NCBI GenBank assembly: GCA_016699575.1
Contig: CP064979.1
Location: 3,348,001 to 3,412,000, forward strand
From: Flavobacteriales bacterium
GTDB lineage: Bacteria > Bacteroidota > Bacteroidia > Flavobacteriales_F > PHOS-HE28
Direction of reading: 5' to 3'
Length of the DNA: 64,000 bases
Positions within the stretch are counted from its first letter, which is position 1; the number at the start of each line of letters is the position of its first letter. The notes under the pieces were generated by a model, which saw only the letters and a list, made by a program, of their open reading frames with translations, had not been told where the DNA came from and made no database searches. Shown in pieces: positions 1-8,324 of the stretch. Position numbers and translations under genes: made by a program.

Positions 1-824
1 CCGAGGGGCGTGTACACGCCACCGTTCAGGAAGAAGTAGCCGAAGGCATCGCTGTAGCCATAGGAGGGAAGCAGGATGCCGGTGGTGCCGCGCGGTTTGT
101 TGGGCACCAGCGCGAACGGGATGGCGATGGGCGTGGGCACAGGACCAATGCGCATGTAGGCCGGCCCCACAATGATCTTGTCCTCGGGGATCACCATCAT
201 CTTGCTCACACGGAAGCCGTAGTGCGGTTTCTCGCGGTCGCAGGTGGTGAGCATGCCACCGCGGCTGTGCACTTCCTTGTTCGCGTGCAGCTTGCTGCGC
301 TTGCTGCCCACGTAGGCTTCTTCCTCCTTGGTGCGCGCCTCGCGGATGTATCCGCGCTGCGTGCGGAAGTTGTACCGAAGGCTATCGGCCCGAACGGTAT
401 TGCTCCCTTGGGTAAAGCGCGGAAGACCGGCAATGGCGGCCGTGTCCCGCGGGCCGCTGGGCATGGTATCCGGGAAGGCCTGCACCGTTTCCTGTTGGAA
501 GTCGTAGATGATGCGGTCGGCTTCCAGCGTTATGTCATCGTACTTCACGGTGGCCTTGCCGTAGAGGTACACCCGCATGGCCTGCAGGTCGTACCGGATG
601 CTGTCCACCGCGCTGTACCGCACCTCGTGGTCGAGGCCGCCCGCTTGGGCGGTGTCGGCAACGGCGGTGCTGTCGCGGCCTGCCGTTTGTCCATGTACCG
701 GTGCGCTCACCAGCGTCCACGCTAACAGGAACGTGATGAAAAGTGCAGGGAACCCACGCCGATCGTCGGAAACAGCCCGGGTAGCTTCGCGCCCGTTGGA
801 AAAGAAAGCTGGGACTGTGGGCAT
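1..824 (-). CDS. lptD: LPS-assembly protein LptD / OstA-like, N-terminal part
   Basis: Partial gene running off the left edge; about 274 codons are visible. The N-terminus has a signal-peptide-like hydrophobic stretch (FITFLLAWTLVSAP, about residues 30-43) and then an OstA-type beta-jellyroll region with motifs such as VYLYGKATVKYDDITLEAD and ADSLRYNFRTQRG, followed by IIVGPAYMRIGPVPTPIAIPF. This is the periplasmic part of the outer-membrane LPS translocon as found in Bacteroidota. The ATG at 824 is chosen because a promoter-like TACTTTTCG lies 9 nt upstream and no later start precedes the signal peptide. It diverges from the amidase, a common arrangement in Flavobacteriia. The C-terminal barrel is outside the window. 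Confidence 0.85.
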   Translation of the reverse strand, partial: MPTVPAFFSNGREATRAVSDDRRGFPALFITFLLAWTLVSAPVHGQTAGRDSTAVADTAQAGGLDHEVRYSAVDSIRYDLQAMRVYLYGKATVKYDDITLEADRIIYDFQQETVQAFPDTMPSGPRDTAAIAGLPRFTQGSNTVRADSLRYNFRTQRGYIREARTKEEEAYVGSKRSKLHANKEVHSRGGMLTTCDREKPHYGFRVSKMMVIPEDKIIVGPAYMRIGPVPTPIAIPFALVPNKPRGTTGILLPSYGYSDAFGYFFLNGGVYTPL

Positions 825-832
825 CAACGGCG

Positions 833-841
833 CGAAAAGTA
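833..841 (-). promoter_or_regulatory. Putative -7 promoter element (TACTTTTCG) of lptD
   Basis: On the minus strand TACTTTTCG ends 9 nt before the lptD ATG. It matches the TA-n(2-3)-TTCG box seen before many genes of this window, and would give a very short leader. Confidence 0.4.
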
Positions 842-879
842 AGTGGCACCTGGCGGGCGGGCTTTCCCGTGCGTTGTGG

Positions 880-1060
880 CGGGCTTCATCTCAAGGGGGT
901 TACGCCGCGTATGCCATCCTGAACGGGCTGCTGCTGCATCGTGCGGTGCCCCCCAACGGCAGCGCGTTACCACGGCTCGCACTGCCCAAGGTCTTTGCTC
1001 GTGTGGCGTCACTGCGAGGAGGGACGACGAAGCAGTCCAGCCGCACGCTGAACTGCATCC
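880..1060. repeat. Intergenic repeat-like sequence between lptD and the amidase
   Basis: This stretch contains CACTGCGAGGAGGGACGACG followed by AAGCAGTCC, and further left CATCCTGAACGGGCTGCTGC. I recognise these from dispersed extragenic elements that recur in many environmental and Bacteroidota genomes (the recurrent form is roughly CATTGCGAGGAGGGACGACG, then AAGCAATCC). It stays open in the amidase frame and runs into a hydrophobic stretch just before the amidase domain. No second copy lies in the window, so the call rests on recognition of the motif. Confidence 0.35.
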
Positions 1061-1086
1061 TCTTCGCCCTGGCCACCTCAACCGCC

Positions 1087-2217
1087 ATGCCGCAAGCGGA
1101 CCACGGGATGAACGACCCGACGAAAGTCGACGTGGTGGTCATCGACCCTGGCCACGGCGGCAAGGACCCGGGCAACATCGGCACCGGCCGTTACAAGACC
1201 ACCGAGAAGCACGTGGCCCTCAACGTGAGCAAGCTGGTGGGGAAATACATCCAGGATGCCTACCCGGACGTGAAGGTGATCTATACCCGCGAGGACGACC
1301 GCTTCATCGAGCTCAAGGAGCGCTGCGAGATCGCCAACCGGGCCAAAGCCGATGTCTTCATCAGCATCCACTGCAACGCCAACGATAACCACGACCCGCA
1401 CGGCACCGAGACCTTCGTGATGGGCCTGCACAAGACCGAGGCGAACCTGAAGACCGCGCAGCGCGAGAACAGCGCCATCCTGATGGAGGCCGATCATGAG
1501 CTGAAGTACGAAGGCTTCGACCCGAAAGACCCGGAAAGCGTGATAGGCCTGAGCATAAGGCAGAATGCCCACCTCATGCAAAGCACCAAGTTCGCCGATC
1601 TGATCGAAACACAATTCAAGGAGCGCGTGGGCCGGAATGCCAGAGGTGTAAAGCAAGCCGGCTTCATCGTCATCAGCTACACCACCATGCCTGCCGTGCT
1701 GGTGGAACTTGGCTTCCTCACCAACGACAAGGAGGAGGACTTCCTGCAAGGCGACCAAGGACAGGAGTACATGGCCAGCGCCATTTACCGGGCGTTCAAG
1801 GAATACAAGGCCACCATCGAAGGTACCGACGTGGCCATGGAGCCGGTCGTGAAACCCGACACCACGACGGCCCCGGTCAATAAGGAGGGCGAAAAGGAGG
1901 ACAAGCCGGAGCCGGTGGCCACGAAGACCGACGAAAGTGGTGTGCGCTTCAAGGTGCAGATCGCCGTGAGCAAGAAGAAGATCAAATGCGAGCCGAAGAA
2001 CTTCAATGGCTTGGAAGGCGTGCGGGAGTATGAAGGCGGCGGCATGTACAAGTACGTGTACGGCAATGAGCGCACGCCCGAGGGCGCCACGAAACTGAAG
2101 GAACTCTGCCGCGAGAAGGGCTATGAAGGCGCATTCATAGTGGCGTTCCAGGACGGCGCCCGGATCGAACTGGAGAAGGCCCTTACTTTGGCCAAACAGT
2201 TGGCCCAGACCCGTTGA
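1087..2217 (+). CDS. N-acetylmuramoyl-L-alanine amidase (Amidase_3) with C-terminal SPOR-like region
   Basis: 376 aa. Zn-dependent peptidoglycan amidase that cleaves the MurNAc-L-Ala bond. VVVIDPGHGGKDPG (zinc-binding His and Glu region) is followed by EKHVALNVSKLVGKYI, FISIHCNAN (second zinc His) and a late PAVLVELGFLTNDKEE (catalytic Glu). The C-terminal about 90 residues after a linker (VRFKVQIAVSKKKI, VREYEGGGMYKYVYGN) look like a SPOR/peptidoglycan-binding domain. ATG 1087 is the first ATG near the domain. The frame is open far upstream and encodes a hydrophobic piece (LNCILFALATSTA), so an unusual start such as GTG 1003 could supply a signal peptide. The stop lies 2 nt before the MCE gene, so they are likely co-transcribed. 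Confidence 0.85.
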   Translation: MPQADHGMNDPTKVDVVVIDPGHGGKDPGNIGTGRYKTTEKHVALNVSKLVGKYIQDAYPDVKVIYTREDDRFIELKERCEIANRAKADVFISIHCNANDNHDPHGTETFVMGLHKTEANLKTAQRENSAILMEADHELKYEGFDPKDPESVIGLSIRQNAHLMQSTKFADLIETQFKERVGRNARGVKQAGFIVISYTTMPAVLVELGFLTNDKEEDFLQGDQGQEYMASAIYRAFKEYKATIEGTDVAMEPVVKPDTTTAPVNKEGEKEDKPEPVATKTDESGVRFKVQIAVSKKKIKCEPKNFNGLEGVREYEGGGMYKYVYGNERTPEGATKLKELCREKGYEGAFIVAFQDGARIELEKALTLAKQLAQTR

Positions 2218-2219
2218 GG

Positions 2220-3230
2220 ATGAAGAAGGAGTACAGCATCGCCATCACCGTCATCGTGGGAGTGGCGCTGCTGGTGTTCGGTTACAACTACCTGAAGGGG
2301 CGAGACCTTTTCCAGAAGGAGAACATCTACCACGGCGTGTTCGACAATGCCGGTGGGGTGGCAGCGGCCACACCGCTCATGCTCAATGGCTACAAGGTGG
2401 GGCAGGTACTACGGAGCAAGCTGCTCTACGACGGCACCAACCGCGTGGTGATGACCTTCCAGATCAACGAGGACGAACTGAAGATCCCGAAGGACAGCCG
2501 CATCCAGATCGTCAGTGACCTACTTAGCACGGGTACACAGCTTGTGCTCGGCACGAGTGCTGAATTGGCCGTACGCGGCGATACCCTTGTGGGCCTCACA
2601 TCGCCCAGCCTTACGGCCTCGCTCGGGGCGCAGATCGATCCCATCAAGCAAAAGGCCGAAGCGATGCTCGGGAGCGTGGACAGCGTGATCACCGCGTTCC
2701 AGCTCATCCTCAACCCCAGCACCATCGCGAACATCGATTCGAGCTTCATCAGCATCCGCGAAACACTGCACAACCTGTCCGATGCGAGCAAGCGTTTGGA
2801 CGCGCTGATCGCTGCTGAGAGCGCCACATTGGACATCACGTTGAAGAACTTGGCGTCGGTGACCGGCAACCTGGAACAGAACAACGACGAACTGAGCCGC
2901 ATCTTCAGCAACCTCGATTCGTTGAGCGGCGCCCTTGCGGACGGCCGCGTGGATACCGTGCTGCAAGGCATCAGCGAAGCCGCCAGCAGCCTGAAGGGCG
3001 TGATGAACGGCATTGAGCAAGGCCAAGGAACGCTCGGTCAACTGGCCAAGAACGATAGTCTCTACAACAACCTCAACTCCTCCATGGCCGAGCTTGATCT
3101 GCTTTTGGAGGACCTCCGTGTGAACCCGAACCGTTATGTGACGATCTTCGGCAAGAAGGACCGCCTGCCCAAGCTGAGCGAGGCAGACATCAAGCGGATC
3201 CAGGAGGCGTACGAGAAACAGAAGAAGTGA
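2220..3230 (+). CDS. MlaD/MCE family lipid-transport protein
   Basis: 336 aa. One N-terminal membrane anchor (IAITVIVGVALLVFGYNYL, about residues 6-24), then an MCE domain at about residues 36-115 (GVFDNAGGVAAATPLMLNGY, KIPKDSRIQIVSDLL), then a long helical region (residues 135-300) with heptad-like spacing. This is the standard form of the periplasmic substrate-binding subunit of Mla/MCE phospholipid transporters. The ATG at 2220 sits 2 nt after the amidase stop and is preferred to an in-frame TTG at 2214. The gene ends in a TGATG overlap with the next gene. No MlaE/MlaF homologue is seen next to it, which is usual in Bacteroidota. Confidence 0.85.
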   Translation: MKKEYSIAITVIVGVALLVFGYNYLKGRDLFQKENIYHGVFDNAGGVAAATPLMLNGYKVGQVLRSKLLYDGTNRVVMTFQINEDELKIPKDSRIQIVSDLLSTGTQLVLGTSAELAVRGDTLVGLTSPSLTASLGAQIDPIKQKAEAMLGSVDSVITAFQLILNPSTIANIDSSFISIRETLHNLSDASKRLDALIAAESATLDITLKNLASVTGNLEQNNDELSRIFSNLDSLSGALADGRVDTVLQGISEAASSLKGVMNGIEQGQGTLGQLAKNDSLYNNLNSSMAELDLLLEDLRVNPNRYVTIFGKKDRLPKLSEADIKRIQEAYEKQKK

Positions 3231-4558
3231 TGGTCAGCAGCATCGTTTTCATCGTGCTGCTCGTTGGTGCGAGCTGGCTGTTCGCGCGCAACTTCATGCG
3301 CATCCGCCGTAACATCCTGCTTGGCCGCGATGTCGTGATCAACGACCGCAAGGGCGAGCGCTGGGCGCTGATGACGCGCGTGGCTTTGGGCCAGAGCAAG
3401 ATGGTGGTGCGTCCGGTGGCCGGCATCCTGCACATCATCGTATACGCGGGCTTCGTCATCATCAACATCGAGGTGCTGGAGATCATCATCGACGGCATCT
3501 TCGGCACGCACCGGGTGCTCAGCTTCCTAGGCGGCTTCTACGACTTCCTCATCGGCAGCTTCGAGTGGCTCGCGCTGGGTGTGTGGGTGGCCTGTGCCAT
3601 CTTTCTCGTGCGCCGCAACGTCATCAAGTTGAAGCGCTTCGTGATGATGGAACTGGACGGCTGGCCGCGCACCGATGCCAATCTCATCCTCGGCACCGAG
3701 ATCGCACTGATGACGGCCTTCCTGCTGATGAACGCCGCGGACCTCACCTTGCAGCAACATGCTGTGGACCATTACATCGAGGCCGGTTCTTTTCCGGTCA
3801 GCCGATGGATCGCCGAGTGGTTGTCCTTCCCGTCCATGGTGTCGGGTACGCTCATCGCCATCGAACGCATCTGCTGGTGGTTCCACATCATCGGCATCCT
3901 TGCGTTCCTCAACTACCTCGTCGTCAGCAAGCACCTGCACATTCTGCTGGCTTTCCCCAACGTGTGGTACAGCAGCTTGAAGCCGAAGACGGAGATGGTG
4001 AACATGGAACGCATCACCGGCGAGGTGAAGAGCATGCTCGACCCGAGTGTTCAGCCCCCGGTGCCAGCAGCACGCACCGTGGCCGGTGTTGAGATGCAGG
4101 AGCGATTCGGCGCGAAGGACGTCTTCGACCTGTCGTGGAAACAGCTGATGGACGGCATGACCTGCACCGAGTGCGGGCGCTGCAGCAGCGTGTGCCCGGC
4201 GAACCTCACAGGTAAGTTGCTGAGCCCGCGCAAGATCATGATGGACACGCGCGACCGTCTGGAAGAAGTCGGAAAGGTGATCGATGCGAAAGGGAAATGG
4301 GAGGAGGACGGCAAGAGCCTGCACAGCCGCATCAGCGAAGAGGAGCTGTGGGCCTGCACCACCTGCAATGCGTGCACGGAGGCGTGCCCGGTGAACATCG
4401 ACCCGGTGGGCATCATCGTGGACATGCGCCGCTACCTGGTGATGGAGGAAAGCAAGACGCGGCCCGCGCTGGCGAACATGCTCACGAACGTGGAGAACAA
4501 CGGCGCACCTTGGCAGATGGCGCAGGCGGATAGGATGAAATGGGCGGATCCAACATGA
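3230..4558 (+). CDS. Membrane-anchored Fe-S oxidoreductase (HdrC/NarI-like fusion)
   Basis: 442 aa. The N-terminal half has about five or six hydrophobic segments (SSIVFIVLLVGASWLFA, GILHIIVYAGFVIINIEVL, WLALGVWVACAIFLV, LILGTEIALMTAFLLM, WWFHIIGILAFLNYLVV) with histidines that could hold haem, like a nitrate-reductase gamma subunit. The C-terminal half has two [4Fe-4S] motifs, CTECGRCSSVCP (about 311-322) and CTTCNACTEACP (about 377-388). It is probably an electron-transfer subunit paired with the CCG-domain protein at 5891. The ATG overlaps the stop of the MCE gene by one base. Substrate unknown. Confidence 0.8.
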   Translation: MVSSIVFIVLLVGASWLFARNFMRIRRNILLGRDVVINDRKGERWALMTRVALGQSKMVVRPVAGILHIIVYAGFVIINIEVLEIIIDGIFGTHRVLSFLGGFYDFLIGSFEWLALGVWVACAIFLVRRNVIKLKRFVMMELDGWPRTDANLILGTEIALMTAFLLMNAADLTLQQHAVDHYIEAGSFPVSRWIAEWLSFPSMVSGTLIAIERICWWFHIIGILAFLNYLVVSKHLHILLAFPNVWYSSLKPKTEMVNMERITGEVKSMLDPSVQPPVPAARTVAGVEMQERFGAKDVFDLSWKQLMDGMTCTECGRCSSVCPANLTGKLLSPRKIMMDTRDRLEEVGKVIDAKGKWEEDGKSLHSRISEEELWACTTCNACTEACPVNIDPVGIIVDMRRYLVMEESKTRPALANMLTNVENNGAPWQMAQADRMKWADPT

Positions 4559-5394
4559 CCCAACACATCTTTCTTGCTGGTTGGGAAGTGCGTCTCAATG
4601 GCGATGCACAGTGTGAGGCATTTATCCGGACCCAATCTGTAGCGAAAGATGTGGCTGAAGTGCTTTCGAGCGCCACCGAGCTGATCTTCGAGGAAGGTGT
4701 GCTGATTGCAGCCTACACCCTTGAGGAGGGCGAAAGATCAGAGCGGATTCTGCGAATGGATGAGAAAGGACTTCCATGGGTGAATGTCAGTCCGAACAAG
4801 TCTCTTGTTTTTGAAGGAGGAGGTCCTCATCTGCTTGGCGGAGTCTGGCCTGAGTCGTTGAAAGTACCTAAGGTGGATTGTGCTACCTCTTTTCAATATG
4901 TGGGGTGCATCAAAAGGACTGAGCCAGCTTTCGGATGGCTCCCACATGACCTGCACCTTGTCTGTCCCATATACCTCGCCTTTGACCGGCTGCTAATGGA
5001 CTATGTGGATCCGCTGGGGCCAGTTGTGTACAACACTAACGAGATCGCAGAGGCTGAAAGTTCGTTTGACGAAGTCGGCCCGGACAGCCTCATTGAGTTC
5101 CATGGTCGCTCCTTCAACTTCATTGAGTCGATAGAGCGCATTGGGCAAGGCTTTGCAGGGTTTCCTGCCTGGATCCAGTACCCGTCGATACCTCGCTGCC
5201 CCAAAACTGGAAATGTCATGCGCTTTGTTTGTCAGTTGAGTGGGGGTGCAGTGGTGGCCCGGAGCAATATCGTCCCATCTGATGACTACAACGCGACGTG
5301 CTTCGAGGATCTTAATTTCTGGGAGGACGGGGATCTCTACGTCTTCTTTGAGCCGAGTTCCAAGATGGCCTGTTACATCATTCAGAACACGTGA
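4555..5394 (+). CDS. Hypothetical protein, possibly YwqG/DUF1963-like
   Basis: 279 aa, no signal peptide or membrane segment. A late segment GFPAWIQYPSIPRCPKTGN followed by VMRFVCQL, and an acidic WEDGDLYVFF near the C-terminus, recall YwqG/DUF1963 proteins (GxPxWIQ, a short Cys motif, then a GDxGxxYFF-like strand), but the match is weak. The ATG overlaps the stop of the upstream Fe-S gene as ATGA. Base composition is visibly closer to 50% GC than its neighbours at about 60% or more, and it splits two Fe-S genes that normally lie together. It is probably a recent arrival. Confidence 0.6.
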   Translation: MTQHIFLAGWEVRLNGDAQCEAFIRTQSVAKDVAEVLSSATELIFEEGVLIAAYTLEEGERSERILRMDEKGLPWVNVSPNKSLVFEGGGPHLLGGVWPESLKVPKVDCATSFQYVGCIKRTEPAFGWLPHDLHLVCPIYLAFDRLLMDYVDPLGPVVYNTNEIAEAESSFDEVGPDSLIEFHGRSFNFIESIERIGQGFAGFPAWIQYPSIPRCPKTGNVMRFVCQLSGGAVVARSNIVPSDDYNATCFEDLNFWEDGDLYVFFEPSSKMACYIIQNT

Positions 5395-5413
5395 GGCCCT
5401 TACTTTGGAGTCA

Positions 5414-5839
5414 ATGAAAAAGCCTGCCCTTATCGAGACCACTGAGAACGGCAAGCGCGTGAGCCCGAAGCTGCCGCCGGGGATGAAGAACTTCCTTATC
5501 GACATTGACGGCACCATCTGCGACGACATCCCCAACGAGGAGCCGTGGCGCATGGCCGATGCTGCGGTCTTCCCTGAGGCGCTGGAGAAGCTGAACAAGT
5601 GGTACGACGAAGGACACATCATCACCATCTTCACCAGCCGCACCGAGGAACACCGTGAAGTGACCGAGGCATGGTTGAAGAAACACGGCTTCAAGTACCA
5701 CGGCATGCTGATGGGCAAACCGCGCGGGGGCAACTACCATTGGATCGACGACCGCGAAGTGCGCGCTACACGCTACGAAGGGCATTTCACCGATCTGGTG
5801 GAACGAAGCGCCACCGTGCAGGTATTTGATGAACACTGA
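5414..5839 (+). CDS. HAD-like phosphatase domain protein
   Basis: 141 aa. NFLIDIDGTICDD gives the HAD motif I (DxD, nucleophile region near residue 31), IITIFTSRTEEH the motif II Thr/Ser region, and NYHWIDDRE an acidic motif IV-like end. This small cap-less form is often annotated as a phosphoheptose isomerase-associated or nucleotidase-like HAD protein in Bacteroidota. ATG 5414 follows a promoter-like TACTTTG at 5401-5407, so it may have its own promoter. Substrate cannot be predicted. Confidence 0.7.
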   Translation: MKKPALIETTENGKRVSPKLPPGMKNFLIDIDGTICDDIPNEEPWRMADAAVFPEALEKLNKWYDEGHIITIFTSRTEEHREVTEAWLKKHGFKYHGMLMGKPRGGNYHWIDDREVRATRYEGHFTDLVERSATVQVFDEH

Positions 5840-5857
5840 TCAATAGCACCCGTACCG

Positions 5858-5874
5858 TCGACCCATTGGGTCGA
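5858..5874. promoter_or_regulatory. Short perfect inverted repeat upstream of the CCG-domain gene
   Basis: TCGACCC and GGGTCGA form a 7-bp stem around a 3-nt ATT loop, 17 nt before the next ATG. There is no T-tract, so it is more likely an operator or a translation-control hairpin than an intrinsic terminator. Confidence 0.35.
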
Positions 5875-5890
5875 AACACGACACCACAGA

Positions 5891-6682
5891 ATGACCGACC
5901 CGATCCGCGTCCCCACCATGGCCGAGATGCTGGCCAGCGGCGAAACACCGGAAGTGCTGTTCTGGGTGGGCTGTGCCGGTTCGTTCGACGACCGCGCCAA
6001 GAAGATCACCAAAGCCTTCGTGCGCATCCTCAACGCGGCGAAAGTCAAGTATGCGGTGCTGGGAACGGAGGAGAGCTGCACGGGCGATCCCGCGCGCCGC
6101 GCCGGCAACGAGTTCGTGTTCCAGATGCAGGCGCAGAACAACATCATGGTGATGAACGGCTATGGCGTGAAGCGTATCGTCACCGCCTGCCCGCACTGCT
6201 TCAACACGCTGAAGAACGAGTACCCTGCTTTGGGTGGCAGCTACGAGGTGCTGCACCACACGCAGTTCATCAACGCATTGATGAAGGAAGGCCGCATCAA
6301 GGTGGAAGGCGGCAGCTTCAAAGGCAAGCGCATCACCTTCCACGATCCCTGCTACCTCGGCCGCGGCAACGGCGAGTACGAAGCACCGCGCGAGGTGCTA
6401 CTGAAGCTGGACGCTGCCTTGGTGGAGCTGAAGCGCAGCAAGCAGAACGGACTGTGCTGCGGAGCGGGCGGCGCGCAGATGTTCAAGGAAGCCGAGCCCG
6501 GCAAGAAGGAGGTGAACATCGAACGCAGCGAAGAAGCGCTGGCCGCATCACCCAACGTGATAGCAGCAGGCTGCCCGTTCTGCAACACCATGCTCACCGA
6601 CGGCGTGAAGCATTTCAACAAGGAAGGGGAGGTGGTGGTGAAGGACGTGGCGGAGCTGATCGCGGAGGCTGGGGAGTTGTGA
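5891..6682 (+). CDS. (Fe-S)-binding protein with two CCG domains (HdrB/LldE-like)
   Basis: 263 aa. Two cysteine-rich CCG units are visible. The first has VGCAGSFDD early and TACPHCFNTLKNEY. The second has HDPCYLGRGN, NGLCCGAGGAQMF and AGCPFCNTML. Such domains bind a non-cubane [4Fe-4S] cluster in HdrB-type subunits. It should be the soluble partner of the membrane Fe-S protein at 3230-4558, from which it is separated by two unrelated genes. Together they may pass electrons to quinone from an unknown dehydrogenase. Confidence 0.85.
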   Translation: MTDPIRVPTMAEMLASGETPEVLFWVGCAGSFDDRAKKITKAFVRILNAAKVKYAVLGTEESCTGDPARRAGNEFVFQMQAQNNIMVMNGYGVKRIVTACPHCFNTLKNEYPALGGSYEVLHHTQFINALMKEGRIKVEGGSFKGKRITFHDPCYLGRGNGEYEAPREVLLKLDAALVELKRSKQNGLCCGAGGAQMFKEAEPGKKEVNIERSEEALAASPNVIAAGCPFCNTMLTDGVKHFNKEGEVVVKDVAELIAEAGEL

Positions 6683-6731
6683 TCGAACAACCATTTGCTG
6701 TTCGGCCACCGGAGTTCGTTCGGCCGGCTTA

Positions 6732-8282
6732 TCAGCGCGTTACGATGCAGCGGGCATGCTCAAGCGATGAACCTGAACTGATCGTTACGAAGTATGCCCC
6801 GCTTTTCACGAATGCGGGAAGTTGGACCCGCACGGAGCTTGATCGGCCGTTGGTTTGGTCGTTGTGTGTATGAACGACGTGACCGGAAGCATCAGTGAAA
6901 GTGAACGTCGTCCGTCCGGTATGCGCATGAAGCCCGTGGAACTCCACGACATCCGTGGCAGGGCAGGGCACAGCACGAACAGCTTCTGCGGAACGTTCCG
7001 GTGGCGCTACGCCCGTAATCAGATTGTTGAAGTACTTCGCCACTGCCACATCAGTGTGCGCTGAGGTGGCTGCCCAACCACCAAGAACAACGCCCCCATC
7101 AGGAGCTAGGGCCATGTCCCAAGGTACTTCGAGGCTCACGCACATGTCCGTGGCTACGTAGCCCCCGCCTGCGAAGGATGGATCGAAAGAGCCATCGCCC
7201 AAGAACCGCGAAAGCGTGAACATGGCAACAGGGGATGCGCCTTGCTGGTAGAAACCTGAGACCAAGAAGGAAGTATCCGGCAATGCCAGTACCTCGGTGA
7301 ACTGACCGAAATCGGGCAGCGTGTACGGGATCGACTGGACACCGCCATTGCCGAAGTCCGTATCGACACTACCGTCCGGCCAGAGCATGACGAGCTGCGG
7401 GGTATCGCCTTGTGCCAACTGCGCCGCGGAATATCCGCACGCGACGATGCGACCATCGCTCATTTCGGATATACCCACGGCGCGTTCCCCACCACTGGCG
7501 AACAGGTCGATGGTGACGATACCACCAGCTCCGAACCCCGGGTCGAATGCACCAACGCTGTCCAGCCGGGCGATGAGCCAGTCGGAACCGAGCATACCAG
7601 CGACTATGGTGCTTCCTGTGGCATCCATAGCCAGGCTGACCCCTTGGGAAGTCGGGAGGCCGAACTCTGCAACACCGCCGATCCCGTATGTCATATCGGG
7701 GCCGCCATCAGGGAGCAACCTGGCACAAACAGAACCCGATGCCCCGTTGCCAACGCAGATGATGCGATCATCGGCCAGTACCTGCATATCGAGGATGTCC
7801 TGATCGTCGGATCCCTGGTCGAAGTCCCAAGCAACAATGCCCGATTGCCCGAACGTGCTGTCCAATGCGCCTTGTCCAGTGAGGCCCCAAAGAGCGGCAT
7901 TGTGATCGCCAAGGCTATCCAGCGTTGCGCCTGACACTACAACCCTGCCCGTGCTCTGAATGACGATCGCGCTAGCGACTTGGTCCAGTCCAGGAACGGT
8001 TAGGATCACCGTTCCGGCAACGCCCCATGTGCTGTCCGGCGTTCCGTCGCTCAGCAATCGATGGACAAGGACGGCTTGGTCGTCCGCGTCACCAACCATA
8101 CCTGCACCGATGATCTTACCGTCGTCCTGGACAGTGATCGCCCATAGTTCATCGAACCACGGATCCAGGTCAGCGGTGTACATCCCATCACCGCTGAAGG
8201 AAGGGTCTAGGGTACCAGCCTGGCCGTGCACTTCCGCAGCTGCGGCCATAAGGCCAATTGTGATGAATATGAAAACCCTCAT
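6732..8282 (-). CDS. Secreted delta-60 repeat protein with T9SS type A sorting domain
   Basis: 516 aa. Signal peptide MRVFIFITIGLMAAAAEVHG. Seven delta-60 (beta-propeller-like) units marked by D-x-x-F/W/Y-G signatures: LDPSFSGDG, PDSTWGVAG, LDSTFGQSG, PDMTYGIGG, FDPGFGAGG, VDTDFGNGG, FDPSFAGGG. The last about 80 residues form a type A C-terminal sorting domain (AVPCPATDVVEFHGL, SGAYFVTIS, ending RCIVTR). ATG 8282 starts directly at the signal peptide; an in-frame TTG at 8303 is less likely. Likely surface-exposed or released; function unknown. It converges with the upstream Fe-S gene. Confidence 0.85.
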   Translation of the reverse strand: MRVFIFITIGLMAAAAEVHGQAGTLDPSFSGDGMYTADLDPWFDELWAITVQDDGKIIGAGMVGDADDQAVLVHRLLSDGTPDSTWGVAGTVILTVPGLDQVASAIVIQSTGRVVVSGATLDSLGDHNAALWGLTGQGALDSTFGQSGIVAWDFDQGSDDQDILDMQVLADDRIICVGNGASGSVCARLLPDGGPDMTYGIGGVAEFGLPTSQGVSLAMDATGSTIVAGMLGSDWLIARLDSVGAFDPGFGAGGIVTIDLFASGGERAVGISEMSDGRIVACGYSAAQLAQGDTPQLVMLWPDGSVDTDFGNGGVQSIPYTLPDFGQFTEVLALPDTSFLVSGFYQQGASPVAMFTLSRFLGDGSFDPSFAGGGYVATDMCVSLEVPWDMALAPDGGVVLGGWAATSAHTDVAVAKYFNNLITGVAPPERSAEAVRAVPCPATDVVEFHGLHAHTGRTTFTFTDASGHVVHTHNDQTNGRSSSVRVQLPAFVKSGAYFVTISSGSSLEHARCIVTR

Positions 8283-8324
8283 GATCCTATCAACGCCACG
8301 CAACCGGTGCCGCAGATCAAGCCG

